Part shown: piece after piece, positions 1 through 14,460 of the stretch
How the letters are laid out: each line of letters starts with the position of its first letter
Position numbering within the stretch: the stretch's first letter is position 1
Origin: Bugula neritina
Taxonomy: Eukaryota; Bryozoa; Gymnolaemata; Cheilostomatida; Bugulidae
NCBI GenBank assembly: GCA_964035545.1
Contig: CAXIUT010000097.1
Coordinates: 186,001-250,000, forward strand
DNA: 64,000 nucleotides
Reading direction: 5' to 3'
Program-made: the position numbers and the translations under genes
Notes under the pieces: generated by a model
What the model saw: the letters and a program-made list of their open reading frames with translations, nothing else
Told to the model about the DNA's origin: nothing
Database searches by the model: none

Positions 1-21
1 ACTGCAACACACCGAAAAACA

Positions 22-30
22 CTGAAAATA
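22..30. repeat. Nine-base marker monomer N, CTGAAAATA (type example)
   Basis: A monomer short by one base, always followed by CTGTAACACA and preceded by a CCGAAAAACA- or ACGAAAAACA-like monomer. I place 28 copies: 22, 2511, 3389, 5768, 8257, 9135, 11514, 12392, 13671, 15458, 18585, 22222, 23101, 25439, 29317, 29546, 30425, 34713, 36642, 38941, 43830, 45739, 48888, 50797, 52086, 52675, 53964 and 62546. The fixed context implies one founder deletion spread by duplication. The related site near 63021 is full length. Confidence 0.9.
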
Positions 31-460
31 CTGTAACACACTGAAATATACTGCAAAATACTGGAATACACTGCTACATACTGAAATATACTGCGACACA
101 CTGCAACATACTAAAGTATACTGCAACATACTGAAATACACTGCAACACATTTAAATATACTGCAAAATACTGAAATACACTGCTATATACTGAAATACA
201 CTGTAACACACTACAACATACTGCAACCTACGAAAATATACTGCAACATACTGAAATACACTGCAAAATACTAAAATACACTGTAACATACTGAAGTATA
301 CTGCAACATACTGAAATACACTGCTACATACTGAAATATACTGCAACATACTGCAACATACTTAAATACACTGCAACACATTCAAATACACCGCAAAATA
401 CTACAACATACTGAAATGCACTGTAACATATTGAAATACACTGCAACACATTGAAATATA

Positions 461-520
461 CTGCAATGTACCGAAATATATGGTAAACTACTGAAATATA
501 CTGTCACACATTGAAAAATA
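461..520. repeat. 60-bp marker module K (type example)
   Basis: Six monomers beginning with CTGCAATGTA and including TGGTAAACTA and CTGTCACACA, all rare outside this module. In the first 12 kb it recurs at 461, 971, 2071, 2950, 3718, 4228, 5328, 6207, 6717, 7817, 8696, 9464, 9974, 11074 and 11953. It continues across the window (for example near 14650, 17777, 26427, 31777, 37361, 43431, 58431 and 63770). It is the best ruler for reading the higher-order structure. A variant with TTGTAAACTA is seen at 971, 4228, 6717, 9974 and 37361. Confidence 0.88.
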
Positions 521-2489
521 CTGCAACATACTGAAATATACTGCGACACATTGCAATATACTGTAACATACTGAAATAAGCTGTAGCACACTGAAATACA
601 CTGGAACTCACTGAAATATACTGCAACATACTGAATTACACTGTAACAAATTGAAATATACTGCAACATACTGAAATACAGTGCTACATACTGAAATATA
701 CTGTAACATACTGCAACATAGTGAAATACACTGTAACATACTGAAATACACTGCAACATACTACAACATATTGAAATACACTGCAACACATTGAAATATA
801 CTGCAACATACCTAAATATACTGTAATATACTGAAATATACTGTAACACATTGAAAAACACTGCAACATACTGAAATACACTGCAACGCACTGAGATACA
901 CCGCAAAATACTACAACATACTGAAATGCACTGTAACATATTGAAATACACTGCAACACATTGAAATATACTGCAATGTACCGAAATATATTGTAAACTA
1001 CTGAAATATACTGTCACACATTGAAAAGTACTGCAACATACTGAAATATACTGCGACACGTTGCAATATACTGTAACATACTGAAATATGCTGTAGCACA
1101 CTGAAATACACTGCAACTCACTGAAATATACTGCAACATACTGAAATACACTGCTACATACTGAAATATACTGCAACATACTGCAACATAGTGAAATACA
1201 CTGTAACATACTGAAATACACTGCGACATACTACAACATATTGAAAGACACTGCAACACATTGAAATATACTGCAACACACCTAAATATACGGTAATATA
1301 CCAAAATACACTGTAACACATTTAAAAACACTGCAACCTACTGAAATACACTGCAACACACTGACATACACTGCAAAACACTGTAACACACTGAAATATA
1401 CTGCAACACACTGTAATTTACTGCAACATACTAAAATATACTGCAACATACTGAAATACACTACAAAAAACTGAAATATACTGCAACACACTGCAACTTA
1501 CTGCAAAATACTAATATACACTGTAACATATTGAATTACACTGCAACACATTGAAATATACTGCAAAATACTTAAATACACTGCTACATACTGAAATATA
1601 CTGCGACACACTGCAACATACTGCAACATACTAAAATATACTGCAACATACTGAAGTACACTGCAAAATACTGAAATACACTGTAACATACTGAAATATA
1701 CTGCAACATACTGAAATACACTGCTATATACTGAAATATACTGCAAAATACTGCAACATACTAAAATACAATGTAACATATTGAAATACACTGCAACACA
1801 TTGAAATATACTGCAAAATACTGAAATACTTTGCTACATACTGAAATATACTGCGACACACTGCAACATACTGCAACATACTAAAATACACTGCAACATA
1901 CTGAAATACACTGCAGAATACTGAAATACACTGTCACATACTGAAATATACTGCAAAATTCTGAAATACACTGCTACATACTGAATTATACTGCAACACA
2001 CTGCGACATACTGCAACATACTAAAATACACTGTAACATATTGAAATACACTGCAACACATTGAAATATACTGCAATGTACTGAAATATATGGTAAACTA
2101 CTGAAATATACTGTCACACATTGAAAAATACTGCAACATACTGAAATATACTGCGACACAATGCAATATACTGTAGCATACTGAAATACGCTGTAGCACA
2201 CTGAAATACACTGCAACTCACTGAAATATACTGCAACATACTGAAACACACTGTAACATATTGAAATATACTGCAACATACTGAAATACATTGCTACATA
2301 CTGAAATATACTGCAACATACTGCAACATACTGAAATACACTGTAACATACTGAGAAACGCTGCAACATACTACAACATATTGAAAGACACTGCAACACA
2401 TTGAAATATACTGCAACATACCTAAATATACGGTAATATACCAAAATATACTGTAACACATTGAAAAATACTGCAACATACTGAAATAC

Positions 2490-5400
2490 ACTGCAACACA
2501 CCGAAAAACACTGAAAATACTGTAACACACTGAAATATACTGCAAAATACTGGAATACACTGCTACATACTGAAATATACTGCGACACACTGCAACATAC
2601 TAAAGTATACTGCAACATACTGAAATACACTGCAACACATTTAAATATACTGCAAAATACTGAAATACACTGCTATATACTGAAATACACTGTAACACAC
2701 TACAACATACTGCAACCTACGAAAATATACTGCAACATACTGAAATACACTGCAAAATACTAAAATACACTGTAACATACTGAAGTATACTGCAACATAC
2801 TGAAATACACTGCTACATACTGAAATATACTGCAACATACTGCAACATACTTAAATACACTGCAACACATTCAAATACACCGCAAAATACTACAACATAC
2901 TGAAATGCACTGTAACATATTGAAATACACTGCAACACATTGAAATATACTGCAATGTACCGAAATATATGGTAAACTACTGAAATATACTGTCACACAT
3001 TGAAAAATACTGCAACATACTGAAATATACTGCGACACATTGCAATATACTGTAACATACTGAAATAAGCTGTAGCACACTGAAATACACTGCATTTCAC
3101 TGAAATATACTGCAACATACTGAAACACACTGTAACATATTGAAATATACTGCAACATACTGAATACATTGCTACATACTGAAATATACTGCAACATACT
3201 GCAACATACTGAAATACACTGTAACGTACTGAAATACGCTGCAACATACTACAACATATTGAAAGACACTGCAACACATTGAAATATACTGCAACATACC
3301 TAAATATACGGTAATATACCAAAATATACTGTGACACATTGAAAAATACTGCAACATACTGAAATACACTGCAACACAACGAAAAACACTGAAAATACTG
3401 TAACACACTGAAATATACTGCAAAATACTGAAATACACTGCTACATACTGAAATATACTGCGACACACTGCAACATACTGCAACATACTAAAGTATACTG
3501 CAACATACTGAAATACACTGTAAAATACTGAAATACACTATAACATACTGAAATATACTGCAACATACTGAAATACACTGCTACATACTGAAATATACTG
3601 CAACATACTGCAACATACTTAAATACACTGCAACACATTCAAATACACCGCAAAATACTACAACATACTGAAATGCACTGTAACATATTGAAATACACTG
3701 CAACACATTGAAATATACTGCAATGTACCGAAATATATGGTAAACTACTGAAATATACTGTCACACATTGAAAAATACTGCAACATACTGAAATATACTG
3801 CGACACATTGCAATATACTGTAACATACTGAAATAAGCTGTAGCACACTGAAATACACTGGAACTCACTGAAATATACTGCAACATACTGAATTACACTG
3901 TAACAAATTTAAATATACTGCAACATACTGAAATACAGTGCTACATACTGAAATATACTGTAACATACTGCAACATAGTGAAATACACTGTAACATACTG
4001 AAATACACTGCAACATACTACAACATATTGAAATACACTGCAACACATTGAAATATACTGCAACATACCTAAATATACTGTAATATACTGAAATATACTG
4101 TAACACATTGAAAAACACTGCAACATACTGAAATACACTGCAACGCACTGAGATACACCGCAAAATACTACAACATACTGAAATGCACTGTAACATATTG
4201 AAATACACTGCAACACATTGAAATATACTGCAATGTACCGAAATATATTGTAAACTACTGAAATATACTGTCACACATTGAAAAGTACTGCAACATACTG
4301 AAATATACTGCGACACGTTGCAATATACTGTAACATACTGAAATATGCTGTAGCACACTGAAATACACTGCAACTCACTGAAATATACTGCAACATACTG
4401 AAATACACTGCTACATACTGAAATATACTGCAACATACTGCAACATAGTGAAATACACTGTAACATACTGAAATACACTGCGACATACTACAACATATTG
4501 AAAGACACTGCAACACATTGAAATATACTGCAACACACCTAAATATACGGTAATATACCAAAATATACTGTAACACATTTAAAAACACTGCAACCTACTG
4601 AAATACACTGCAACACACTGACATACACTGCAAAACACTGTAACACACTGAAATATACTGCAACACACTGTAATTTACTGCAACATACTAAAATATACTG
4701 CAACATACTGAAATACACTACAAAAAACTGAAATATACTGCAACACACTGCAACTTACTGCAAAATACTAATATACACTGTAACATATTGAATTACACTG
4801 CAACACATTGAAATATACTGCAAAATACTTAAATACACTGCTACATACTGAAATATACTGCGACACACTGCAACATACTGCAACATACTAAAATATACTG
4901 CAACATACTGAAGTACACTGCAAAATACTGAAATACACTGTAACATACTGAAATATACTGCAACATACTGAAATACACTGCTATATACTGAAATATACTG
5001 CAAAATACTGCAACATACTAAAATACAATGTAACATATTGAAATACACTGCAACACATTGAAATATACTGCAAAATACTGAAATACTTTGCTACATACTG
5101 AAATATACTGCGACACACTGCAACATACTGCAACATACTAAAATACACTGCAACATACTGAAATACACTGCAGAATACTGAAATACACTGTCACATACTG
5201 AAATATACTGCAAAATTCTGAAATACACTGCTACATACTGAATTATACTGCAACACACTGCGACATACTGCAACATACTAAAATACACTGTAACATATTG
5301 AAATACACTGCAACACATTGAAATATACTGCAATGTACCGAAATATATGGTAAACTACTGAAATATACTGTCACACATTGAAAAATACTGCAACATACTG

Positions 5401-5746
5401 AAATATACTGCGACACAATGCAATATACTCTAGCATACTGAAATACGCTGTAGCACACTGAAATACACTGCAACTCACTGAAATATACTGCAACATACTG
5501 AAACACACTGTAACATATTGAAATATACTGCAACATACTGAAATACATTGCTACATACTGAAATATACTGCAACATACTGCAACATACTGAAATACACTG
5601 TAACATACTGAGAAACGCTGCAACATACTACAACATATTGAAAGACACTGCAACACATTGAAATATACTGCAACATACCTAAATATACGGTAATATACCA
5701 AAATATACTGTAACACATTGAAAAATACTGCAACATACTGAAATAC
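2490..5746. repeat. Higher-order unit b, copy 1 (3257 bp)
   Basis: It matches unit a but carries an extra 768 bases between marker monomers at 2950 and 3718. The extra segment resembles the a-unit tail (the 879-base interval shortened by 111) and carries its own copy of the 9-base marker at 3389. Three 9-base monomers (2511, 3160, 3389) explain the length of 3260 minus 3. It has the CCAAAATATA form near 4558. A private change near 5430 (CTCTAGCATA where the sister copy has CTGTAGCATA) is one of very few differences from copy 2. Confidence 0.9.
3160..3168. repeat. Nine-base monomer CTGAATACA (type example)
   Basis: One A is missing from CTGAAATACA, followed by TTGCTACATA. Copies are at 3160, 8906, 12163, 15229, 18356 and 32754. 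A related form, CTGAATAAA, is at 16367 and 19494. At equivalent places elsewhere (for example 2281, 22000, 34490 and 45512) the full 10-base CTGAAATACA stands before the same neighbour, so the deletion is derived. Confidence 0.88.
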
Positions 5747-8235
5747 ACTGCAACACACCGAAAAACACTGAAAATACTGTAACACACTGAAATATACTGC
5801 AAAATACTGGAATACACTGCTACATACTGAAATATACTGCGACACACTGCAACATACTAAAGTATACTGCAACATACTGAAATACACTGCAACACATTTA
5901 AATATACTGCAAAATACTGAAATACACTGCTATATACTGAAATACACTGTAACACACTACAACATACTGCAACCTACGAAAATATACTGCAACATACTGA
6001 AATACACTGCAAAATACTAAAATACACTGTAACATACTGAAGTATACTGCAACATACTGAAATACACTGCTACATACTGAAATATACTGCAACATACTGC
6101 AACATACTTAAATACACTGCAACACATTCAAATACACCGCAAAATACTACAACATACTGAAATGCACTGTAACATATTGAAATACACTGCAACACATTGA
6201 AATATACTGCAATGTACCGAAATATATGGTAAACTACTGAAATATACTGTCACACATTGAAAAATACTGCAACATACTGAAATATACTGCGACACATTGC
6301 AATATACTGTAACATACTGAAATAAGCTGTAGCACACTGAAATACACTGGAACTCACTGAAATATACTGCAACATACTGAATTACACTGTAACAAATTGA
6401 AATATACTGCAACATACTGAAATACAGTGCTACATACTGAAATATACTGTAACATACTGCAACATAGTGAAATACACTGTAACATACTGAAATACACTGC
6501 AACATACTACAACATATTGAAATACACTGCAACACATTGAAATATACTGCAACATACCTAAATATACTGTAATATACTGAAATATACTGTAACACATTGA
6601 AAAACACTGCAACATACTGAAATACACTGCAACGCACTGAGATACACCGCAAAATACTACAACATACTGAAATGCACTGTAACATATTGAAATACACTGC
6701 AACACATTGAAATATACTGCAATGTACCGAAATATATTGTAAACTACTGAAATATACTGTCACACATTGAAAAGTACTGCAACATACTGAAATATACTGC
6801 GACACGTTGCAATATACTGTAACATACTGAAATATGCTGTAGCACACTGAAATACACTGCAACTCACTGAAATATACTGCAACATACTGAAATACACTGC
6901 TACATACTGAAATATACTGCAACATACTGCAACATAGTGAAATACACTGTAACATACTGAAATACACTGCGACATACTACAACATATTGAAAGACACTGC
7001 AACACATTGAAATATACTGCAACACACCTAAATATACGGTAATATACCAAAATACACTGTAACACATTTAAAAACACTGCAACCTACTGAAATACACTGC
7101 AACACACTGACATACACTGCAAAACACTGTAACACACTGAAATATACTGCAACACACTGTAATTTACTGCAACATACTAAAATATACTGCAACATACTGA
7201 AATACACTACAAAAAACTGAAATATACTGCAACACACTGCAACTTACTGCAAAATACTAATATACACTGTAACATATTGAATTACACTGCAACACATTGA
7301 AATATACTGCAAAATACTTAAATACACTGCTACATACTGAAATATACTGCGACACACTGCAACATACTGCAACATACTAAAATATACTGCAACATACTGA
7401 AGTACACTGCAAAATACTGAAATACACTGTAACATACTGAAATATACTGCAACATACTGAAATACACTGCTATATACTGAAATATACTGCAAAATACTGC
7501 AACATACTAAAATACAATGTAACATATTGAAATACACTGCAACACATTGAAATATACTGCAAAATACTGAAATACTTTGCTACATACTGAAATATACTGC
7601 GACACACTGCAACATACTGCAACATACTAAAATACACTGCAACATACTGAAATACACTGCAGAATACTGAAATACACTGTCACATACTGAAATATACTGC
7701 AAAATTCTGAAATACACTGCTACATACTGAATTATACTGCAACACACTGCGACATACTGCAACATACTAAAATACACTGTAACATATTGAAATACACTGC
7801 AACACATTGAAATATACTGCAATGTACTGAAATATATGGTAAACTACTGAAATATACTGTCACACATTGAAAAATACTGCAACATACTGAAATATACTGC
7901 GACACAATGCAATATACTGTAGCATACTGAAATACGCTGTAGCACACTGAAATACACTGCAACTCACTGAAATATACTGCAACATACTGAAACACACTGT
8001 AACATATTGAAATATACTGCAACATACTGAAATACATTGCTACATACTGAAATATACTGCAACATACTGCAACATACTGAAATACACTGTAACATACTGA
8101 GAAACGCTGCAACATACTACAACATATTGAAAGACACTGCAACACATTGAAATATACTGCAACATACCTAAATATACGGTAATATACCAAAATATACTGT
8201 AACACATTGAAAAATACTGCAACATACTGAAATAC
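5747..8235. repeat. Higher-order unit a, copy 2 (2489 bp)
   Basis: Offset exactly 5746 from copy 1, with marker monomers at 6207, 6717 and 7817 and the 9-base marker at 5768. It shares the a-specific CCAAAATACA variant (near 7047) with copy 1 rather than the b form. This shows that a+b was amplified together after a and b had already separated. Confidence 0.9.
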
Positions 8236-11200
8236 ACTGCAACACACCGAAAAACACTGAAAATACTGTAACACACTGAAATATACTGCAAAATACTGGA
8301 ATACACTGCTACATACTGAAATATACTGCGACACACTGCAACATACTAAAGTATACTGCAACATACTGAAATACACTGCAACACATTTAAATATACTGCA
8401 AAATACTGAAATACACTGCTATATACTGAAATACACTGTAACACACTACAACATACTGCAACCTACGAAAATATACTGCAACATACTGAAATACACTGCA
8501 AAATACTAAAATACACTGTAACATACTGAAGTATACTGCAACATACTGAAATACACTGCTACATACTGAAATATACTGCAACATACTGCAACATACTTAA
8601 ATACACTGCAACACATTCAAATACACCGCAAAATACTACAACATACTGAAATGCACTGTAACATATTGAAATACACTGCAACACATTGAAATATACTGCA
8701 ATGTACCGAAATATATGGTAAACTACTGAAATATACTGTCACACATTGAAAAATACTGCAACATACTGAAATATACTGCGACACATTGCAATATACTGTA
8801 ACATACTGAAATAAGCTGTAGCACACTGAAATACACTGCATTTCACTGAAATATACTGCAACATACTGAAACACACTGTAACATATTGAAATATACTGCA
8901 ACATACTGAATACATTGCTACATACTGAAATATACTGCAACATACTGCAACATACTGAAATACACTGTAACGTACTGAAATACGCTGCAACATACTACAA
9001 CATATTGAAAGACACTGCAACACATTGAAATATACTGCAACATACCTAAATATACGGTAATATACCAAAATATACTGTGACACATTGAAAAATACTGCAA
9101 CATACTGAAATACACTGCAACACAACGAAAAACACTGAAAATACTGTAACACACTGAAATATACTGCAAAATACTGAAATACACTGCTACATACTGAAAT
9201 ATACTGCGACACACTGCAACATACTGCAACATACTAAAGTATACTGCAACATACTGAAATACACTGTAAAATACTGAAATACACTATAACATACTGAAAT
9301 ATACTGCAACATACTGAAATACACTGCTACATACTGAAATATACTGCAACATACTGCAACATACTTAAATACACTGCAACACATTCAAATACACCGCAAA
9401 ATACTACAACATACTGAAATGCACTGTAACATATTGAAATACACTGCAACACATTGAAATATACTGCAATGTACCGAAATATATGGTAAACTACTGAAAT
9501 ATACTGTCACACATTGAAAAATACTGCAACATACTGAAATATACTGCGACACATTGCAATATACTGTAACATACTGAAATAAGCTGTAGCACACTGAAAT
9601 ACACTGGAACTCACTGAAATATACTGCAACATACTGAATTACACTGTAACAAATTTAAATATACTGCAACATACTGAAATACAGTGCTACATGCTGAAAT
9701 ATACTGTAACATACTGCAACATAGTGAAATACACTGTAACATACTGAAATACACTGCAACATACTACAACATATTGAAATACACTGCAACACATTGAAAT
9801 ATACTGCAACATACCTAAATATACTGTAATATACTGAAATATACTGTAACACATTGAAAAACACTGCAACATACTGAAATACACTGCAACGCACTGAGAT
9901 ACACCGCAAAATACTACAACATACTGAAATGCACTGTAACATATTGAAATACACTGCAACACATTGAAATATACTGCAATGTACCGAAATATATTGTAAA
10001 CTACTGAAATATACTGTCACACATTGAAAAGTACTGCAACATACTGAAATATACTGCGACACGTTGCAATATACTGTAACATACTGAAATATGCTGTAGC
10101 ACACTGAAATACACTGCAACTCACTGAAATATACTGCAACATACTGAAATACACTGCTACATACTGAAATATACTGCAACATACTGCAACATAGTGAAAT
10201 ACACTGTAACATACTGAAATACACTGCGACATACTACAACATATTGAAAGACACTGCAACACATTGAAATATACTGCAACACACCTAAATATACGGTAAT
10301 ATACCAAAATATACTGTAACACATTTAAAAACACTGCAACCTACTGAAATACACTGCAACACACTGACATACACTGCAAAACACTGTAACACACTGAAAT
10401 ATACTGCAACACACTGTAATTTACTGCAACATACTAAAATATACTGCAACATACTGAAATACACTACAAAAAACTGAAATATACTGCAACACACTGCAAC
10501 TTACTGCAAAATACTAATATACACTGTAACATATTGAATTACACTGCAACACATTGAAATATACTGCAAAATACTTAAATACACTGCTACATACTGAAAT
10601 ATACTGCGACACACTGCAACATACTGCAACATACTAAAATATACTGCAACATACTGAAGTACACTGCAAAATACTGAAATACACTGTAACATACTGAAAT
10701 ATACTGCAACATACTGAAATACACTGCTATATACTGAAATATACTGCAAAATACTGCAACATACTAAAATACAATGTAACATATTGAAATACACTGCAAC
10801 ACATTGAAATATACTGCAAAATACTGAAATACTTTGCTACATACTGAAATATACTGCGACACACTGCAACATACTGCAACATACTAAAATACACTGCAAC
10901 ATACTGAAATACACTGCAGAATACTGAAATACACTGTCACATACTGAAATATACTGCAAAATTCTGAAATACACTGCTACATACTGAATTATACTGCAAC
11001 ACACTGCGACATACTGCAACATACTAAAATACACTGTAACATATTGAAATACACTGCAACACATTGAAATATACTGCAATGTACTGAAATATATGGTAAA
11101 CTACTGAAATATACTGTCACACATTGAAAAATACTGCAACATACTGAAATATACTGCGACACAATGCAATATACTGTAGCATACTGAAATACGCTGTAGC

Positions 11201-11492
11201 ACACTGAAATACACTGCAACTCACTGAAATATACTGCAACATACTGAAACACACTGTAACATATTGAAATATACTGCAACATACTGAAATACATTGCTAC
11301 ATACTGAAATATACTGCAACATACTGCAACATACTGAAATACACTGTAACATACTGAGAAACGCTGCAACATACTACAACATATTGAAAGACACTGCAAC
11401 ACATTGAAATATACTGCAACATACCTAAATATACGGTAATATACCAAAATATACTGTAACACATTGAAAAATACTGCAACATACTGAAATAC
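8236..11492. repeat. Higher-order unit b, copy 2 (3257 bp)
   Basis: Offset exactly 5746 from b copy 1. Marker monomers are at 8696, 9464, 9974 and 11074, and the three 9-base monomers at 8257, 8906 and 9135. Differences seen by eye are a G near 9697 (CATGCTG for CATACTG) and CTG in place of CCG after the marker at 11074. Confidence 0.9.
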
Positions 11493-12567
11493 ACTGCAAC
11501 ACACCGAAAAACACTGAAAATACTGTAACACACTGAAATATACTGCAAAATACTGGAATACACTGCTACATACTGAAATATACTGCGACACACTGCAACA
11601 TACTAAAGTATACTGCAACATACTGAAATACACTGCAACACATTTAAATATACTGCAAAATACTGAAATACACTGCTATATACTGAAATACACTGTAACA
11701 CACTACAACATACTGCAACCTACGAAAATATACTGCAACATACTGAAATACACTGCAAAATACTAAAATACACTGTAACATACTGAAGTATACTGCAACA
11801 TACTGAAATACACTGCTACATACTGAAATATACTGCAACATACTGCAACATACTTAAATACACTGCAACACATTCAAATACACCGCAAAATACTACAACA
11901 TACTGAAATGCACTGTAACATATTGAAATACACTGCAACACATTGAAATATACTGCAATGTACCGAAATATATGGTAAACTACTGAAATATACTGTCACA
12001 CATTGAAAAATACTGCAACATACTGAAATATACTGCGACACATTGCAATATACTGTAACATACTGAAATAAGCTGTAGCACACTGAAATACACTGCATTT
12101 CACTGAAATATACTGCAACATACTGAAACACACTGTAACATATTGAAATATACTGCAACATACTGAATACATTGCTACATACTGAAATATACTGCAACAT
12201 ACTGCAACATACTGAAATACACTGTAACGTACTGAAATACGCTGCAACATACTACAACATATTGAAAGACACTGCAACACATTGAAATATACTGCAACAT
12301 ACCTAAATATACGGTAATATACCAAAATATACTGTGACACATTGAAAAATACTGCAACATACTGAAATACACTGCAACACAACGAAAAACACTGAAAATA
12401 CTGTAACACACTGAAATATACTGCAAAATACTGAAATACACTGCTACATACTGAAATATACTGCGACACACTGCAACATACTGCAACATACTAAAGTATA
12501 CTGCAACATACTGAAATACACTGTAAAATACTGAAATACACTATAACATACTGAAATATACTGCAAC
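11493..12567. repeat. Truncated higher-order unit b, copy 3 (about 1075 bp)
   Basis: The sequence follows b copy 2 at an offset of 3257, not an a unit: it carries the CTGCATTTCA variant near 12101 and 9-base monomers at 11514, 12163 and 12392. Identity to b ends near 12567, where b would read toward CTTAAATACA but this sequence goes into CTGCAACACA and a C-class triplet. This is the downstream edge of the homogenised array. Boundary uncertainty is about 20 bases. Confidence 0.85.
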
Positions 12568-14460
12568 ATACTGAAATATACTGCTACATACTGAAATATA
12601 CTGCAACACACTGCAACATACTGCAACGTACTAGAATACACTGTAACATAATGAAATACACTGCAACACATTGAAATATACTGCAAAATACTGAAATACA
12701 CTGCTACATACTGAAATACACTGCAACACACTACAACATACTGCAACATACTAAAATATACTGCAACATACTGAAATACACTGCAAAAGACTGAAATACA
12801 TTGCAACATACTACAACATATTTCAATACACTGCAACACATTGAAACATACTGCAACATACCTAAATATACGGTAATATACTGAAATATACTGTAACACA
12901 TTGAAAAACACTGCAACATACTGAAATGCACTGCAACATACTGAAATACACTGTAACATATTGGAATACACTGCAACACATTGAAATATACTGCAAAATA
13001 CTGAAATACACTGCTACATACTGAAATATACTGCAACATACTGCAACATACTGAAATACACTGCAACACATTCAAATACACCGCAAAATACTACAACATA
13101 CTGAAATGCACTGTAACATATTGAATTACACTGCAACGCATTGAAATATACTGCAATATACCGAAATATATGGTAAACTACTGAAATATACTGTCACACA
13201 TTGAAAAACACTGCAACATACTGAAATATACTGCGACACATTGCAATATACTGTAACATACTGAAATAGGCTGTAGCACACTGAAATACACTGCAACTCA
13301 CTAAAATCTACTGCAACATACTGAAATACACTGCAACATACTGAAATACACTGTAACATACTGAAGTATACTGCAACAGACTGAAATACACTGCTACATA
13401 CTGAAATATACTGCAACACACAGCAACATACTGCAACATACTAAAATACACTGTAACATATTGGAATACACTGCAACACATTGAAATATACTGCAAAATA
13501 CTGAAATACACTGCTACATAATGAAATATACTGCAACATACTGCAACATACTGAAATACACTGCAACACATTCAAATACACCGCAAAATACTACAACATA
13601 TTGAAACACACTGCAACACATTGAAAAATACTGCAACATACTGAAATACACTGCAACACACCGAAAGACACTGAAAATACTGTAACACACTGAAATATAC
13701 TGCAAAATACTGGAATACACTGCTACATACTGAAATATACTGCGACACACTGCAACATACTAAAGTATACTGCAACATACTGAAATACACTGTAACATAT
13801 TGAAATACACTGCAACGCATTGAAATATACTGCAATGTACTGAAATATATGGTAAACTACTGAAATATACTGTCACACATTGAAAAACACTGCAACATAC
13901 TGAAAATACCGCGACACATTGCAATATACTGTAACATACTGAAATAGGCTGTAGCACACTGAAATACACTGCAACTCACTGAAATATACTGCAACATACT
14001 GAAATACACTGTAACATATTGAAATATAATGCAACACACTGAAATATAGTGCTACATACTGAAACATACTGCAACATACTGCAACATAGTGAAATACACT
14101 GTAACATACTGAAATACACTGCAAGATACTACAACATATTTCAATACACTGCAACACATTGAAATACACTGCAACATACCTAAATATACGGTAATATACT
14201 GAAATATACTGTAACACATTGAAAAACACTGGAACATACTGAAACACACTGCAACACACTCAAATACACCGCAAAATACTACAACATACTGAAATGCACT
14301 GTAACATATTGAAATACACTGCAACACATTGAAATATACTGCAACATACTAAAATACACTGTAACATATTGGAATACACTGCAACACATTGAAATATACT
14401 GCAAAACACTGAAATACACAGCTACATACTGAAATATACTGCAACATACTGCAACATACT
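12568..14460. repeat. Mosaic junction between two higher-order arrays
   Basis: All decamer satellite, no unique DNA. The block 12420-13020 matches 16405-17005 (offset 3985) and 19532-20132. The block from about 13600 to 14330 matches 23030-23760 (offset 9430, then 9431 after a private 9-base monomer at 13900-13908). The segment therefore looks stitched from modules that belong to two other arrays in the window. No gene seen. Confidence 0.8.

Larger units (their letters stand above)
1..2489. repeat. Higher-order unit a, copy 1 (2489 bp)
   Basis: The unit runs from the monomer before the 9-base monomer CTGAAAATA (22-30) to the base before its next occurrence (2511). It holds one 9-base monomer, so its length is 2490 minus 1. 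Marker monomer CTGCAATGTA lies at 461, 971 and 2071. An a-specific variant, CCAAAATACA near 1301, distinguishes it from b, which has CCAAAATATA near 4558. The start is arbitrary because the window cuts the array. Confidence 0.9.
1..12567. repeat. Higher-order array, 5746-bp unit, order a-b-a-b-b'
   Basis: Variant monomers recur at exact offsets of 5746 bases. For example, the monomer CTGCAATGTA is at 461, 971, 2071, 2950, 3718, 4228 and 5328, and again at 6207, 6717, 7817, 8696, 9464, 9974 and 11074. The intervals 510, 1100, 879, 768, 510, 1100 and 879 sum to 5746. The unit is itself two related halves: a (2489) and b (3257 = 2489 + 768). Copies are nearly identical; by eye I found only about three differences between the two b halves (5337, 5430 and 9697 or their equivalents). 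The array starts before the window and ends by divergence near 12567. Confidence 0.93.

Noticed and set aside
382-1221. 279-codon - strand open frame, repeated identically at 6128-6967
   Set aside because: It is a translation of the decamer array (ten-residue periodic, rich in Cys, Val, Tyr, Phe and Ser), duplicated together with the 5746-bp unit. It has no domain, no promoter and no codon structure distinct from the other frames.
1986-2630. 214-codon - strand open frame, also at 5243, 7732, 10989 and 38416
   Set aside because: Conserved only because the DNA unit is conserved. Substitutions between copies are not biased to silent positions as far as I can see by eye.
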